Assembly: GCA_016946835.1 (NCBI GenBank)
Contig: JACVTC010000008.1
Span: 1,652,501 to 1,677,500, forward strand
DNA from: Neocallimastix lanati (nom. inval.)
Lineage: Eukaryota > Neocallimastigomycota > Neocallimastigomycetes > Neocallimastigales > Neocallimastigaceae
Length of the DNA: 25,000 nt
Direction: 5' to 3'
Below, in pieces: positions 23,707 to 25,000 of the stretch (positions are counted from its first letter, which is position 1; each line of letters starts with the position of its first letter). The notes under the pieces were generated by a model, which was not told the DNA's origin, ran no database searches, and saw nothing but the letters and a program-made list of their open reading frames with translations. A program made the position numbers and the translations under genes.

Positions 23707-24680
23707 ATGATTAGTAGAAATGAAAAGATTATTAATGACCCAGTTCATGGGATAATTCAATTAGAAGAATTCGCAGTAGATATCATTAATACTAGATATT
23801 TTCAACGTTTACATCATGTCCGTCAATTAGATATTGCTTATTTAGTATACCCAGGTGCAATGCATACTCGTTTTGAGCATTGTATTGGAACGTATTATAT
23901 TGCAAGAGCTTTACTAAAAAGTCTCAATTTAGATAATAGTAAATATGCTAATATTATAAAAATTTCAGCTTTAATTCACGACATAGGCCATGGTCCCTTT
24001 TCACATCAATATGATAGTGCTAGAGTGGATGATATTCATCATGAAAAAAGAGCAAGGAAAATTATTGAAACAATGTCTGGTCAAATATCTAATCAAGAAA
24101 CAAAACAATATTTTACTCCTGAAAATATCGATTTAATATGTCGTATTATTAATGGTGAACATAATTTTATTAGTGATGGTCATAAGACTCCAGATTCATC
24201 ATTGATTGAAGAAGAAGTGGATAATAATCATAATCATAATCATAATCATAGTCATAGTCATAACCATAACCATAACCATAATCATAACCATAATCATAAT
24301 CATAATAATCATAATAAATCTCATATGAAATATAATGATGATATACCTAGCTACGTTTTTGAAATTGTAAGTAATCAATATAATGGTATTGACGTTGATC
24401 GCTTTGATTATATTATAAGAGATAGTTATTATACAGGCGTTTGCACTTCATTTAATTTACAAAGAATTTTACAAGTTGTTGAATTAAGAAATAATCATAT
24501 AGTATTTCCAAGAAAAGATTTTTATACTATATTTTTATTTTTTCAAGCTCGTTATATTCTTCATAAATTAGTATACCAAGTAAGTTATTTATATAAATAA
24601 ATAAATAAATAAATAAATACTAATATACCATTGTAATCATTAATTTTATAATAATATAATTAATTCAATCATAATAATAA

Positions 24681-24718
<38 letters not shown>

Positions 24719-24726
24719 TATTGTAA

Positions 24727-24815
<89 letters not shown>

Positions 24816-24908
24816 ATAAATATTTACTAAATAGCATAAAACTGTTATTTGTTATGGAAAGGTATTAAGACAGATAATAAAAAGACATATTAATCAAATT
24901 AGAGCATT
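23707..24908 (+). CDS. HD-domain dNTP triphosphohydrolase, SAMHD1/YwfO class (partial, continues past the right edge)
   Basis: HD-superfamily phosphohydrolase, expected to split dNTPs into deoxynucleoside and triphosphate. Exon 1 is 23707-24579 (291 codons). The GTAAGT donor at 24580 and TAG acceptor at 24834 join it to exon 2 (24835 to about 24908), giving VYQ-HK, which matches SAMHD1 YQHK and supports the splice. Metal and catalytic residues are present: H58 (RFEH), H91-D92 (HDIGHGPFSH), D231 (NGIDVDRFDYIIRDS), plus H95, H100, H112. The start at 23707 is chosen because NDPVHG follows at 10-15 as in relatives and the upstream in-frame stretch is repeat-derived. Residues 171-207 are a (His-Asn)n insertion between HD and the final Asp. 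Positions matching SAMHD1 D137 and R145 are N28 and H36, so guanine-based activation may differ. SAMHD1-like versus bacterial-type origin cannot be settled by eye; the introns show it is a resident eukaryotic gene. Confidence 0.88.
24223..24327 (+). repeat. In-frame CATAAT hexamer repeat encoding His-Asn
   Basis: About fifteen CATAAT/CATAAC units with two CATAGT (His-Ser) variants, coding for a His-Asn-rich insertion at residues about 173-206 of the HD hydrolase. The mixed AAT/AAC and AGT codons show it is not a brand-new expansion along its whole length. Confidence 0.85.
24580..24834 (+). other. Intron 1 of the HD-hydrolase gene
   Basis: 255 bp, donor GTAAGT, acceptor ATAG. Contains TAAA repeats right after the donor, TAA/TTA tracts that can fold back on each other (24675-24723), TA tract 24730-24768 and T44 at 24768-24811 as a very long polypyrimidine tract ending 22 bases before the acceptor. 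Confidence 0.8.
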
Positions 24909-25000
24909 GTATGTATAAATAAATAATTTATTATTATTATTATTTTTATAAAATGAATTTAATTAAAAAAATAATGATTGAAAAAAAAAAAGAATGTCTC
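24909..25000 (+). other. Probable start of intron 2 of the HD-hydrolase gene, to window edge
   Basis: The exon 2 frame reaches a stop at 24916-24918 (TAA) unless spliced. A GTATGT donor at 24909 (or GTATAA at 24913) lies just before it, so an intron is the likely reading because the SAMHD1-class C-terminal part is still missing. The acceptor is beyond the window or near the final bases. Confidence 0.5.

Noticed and set aside
1-25000. Mitochondrial origin of the AT-rich DNA
   Set aside because: The genes are spliceosomal-intron nuclear genes (MOR2, Ctf8, HD hydrolase) using the standard code; no mitochondrial gene is seen.

Overview
The window looks like nuclear DNA of a very AT-rich fungus. 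The best fit is an anaerobic gut fungus (Neocallimastigomycota). The reasons are spliced genes with short AT-rich introns, a fungal-type MOR2/PAG1/Tao3 (Furry) protein, kilobases of nearly GC-free spacer made of homopolymers and short tandem repeats, and low gene density. A social amoeba such as Dictyostelium is the main alternative; gene-free stretches of 5 kb argue against it. The assignment is inference from composition and gene content, not from a marker gene.

Layout: 1-5804 has no gene I can support and holds many simple repeats, including two long heptamer arrays in opposite orientation. 5805-15359 (minus strand) is one large gene. Fourteen exons join in consistent phase into a 2269-codon reading frame for a Furry/MOR2/PAG1/Tao3 scaffold protein. 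15360-20556 is gene-free AT-rich spacer. 20557-21061 (minus) is a two-exon gene for Ctf8, the small subunit of the Ctf18-Dcc1-Ctf8 replication clamp loader. 21062-23706 is a divergent intergenic region containing a 29-bp palindrome. 23707 onward (plus) is a gene for an HD-domain dNTP triphosphohydrolase of the SAMHD1/YwfO class. Exon 1 is complete, a short second exon is supported, and the gene runs off the right edge.

The MOR2 protein is known elsewhere as the scaffold that lets NDR-family kinase with Mob2 control polarised growth and cell separation. Ctf8 and the HD enzyme, transcribed divergently, both belong to DNA replication biology (PCNA loading and dNTP pool control). A functional link between them is only a suggestion. 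No mobile element, tRNA, rRNA, CRISPR array or bacterial operon was found. The most notable points are the inverted heptamer arrays sharing the same variant motif, several private minisatellites (62, 48 and 64-71 bp periods), frequent AAG 3' splice sites, and an HD enzyme with intact catalytic residues but substituted guanine-sensing positions and a His-Asn repeat insertion.
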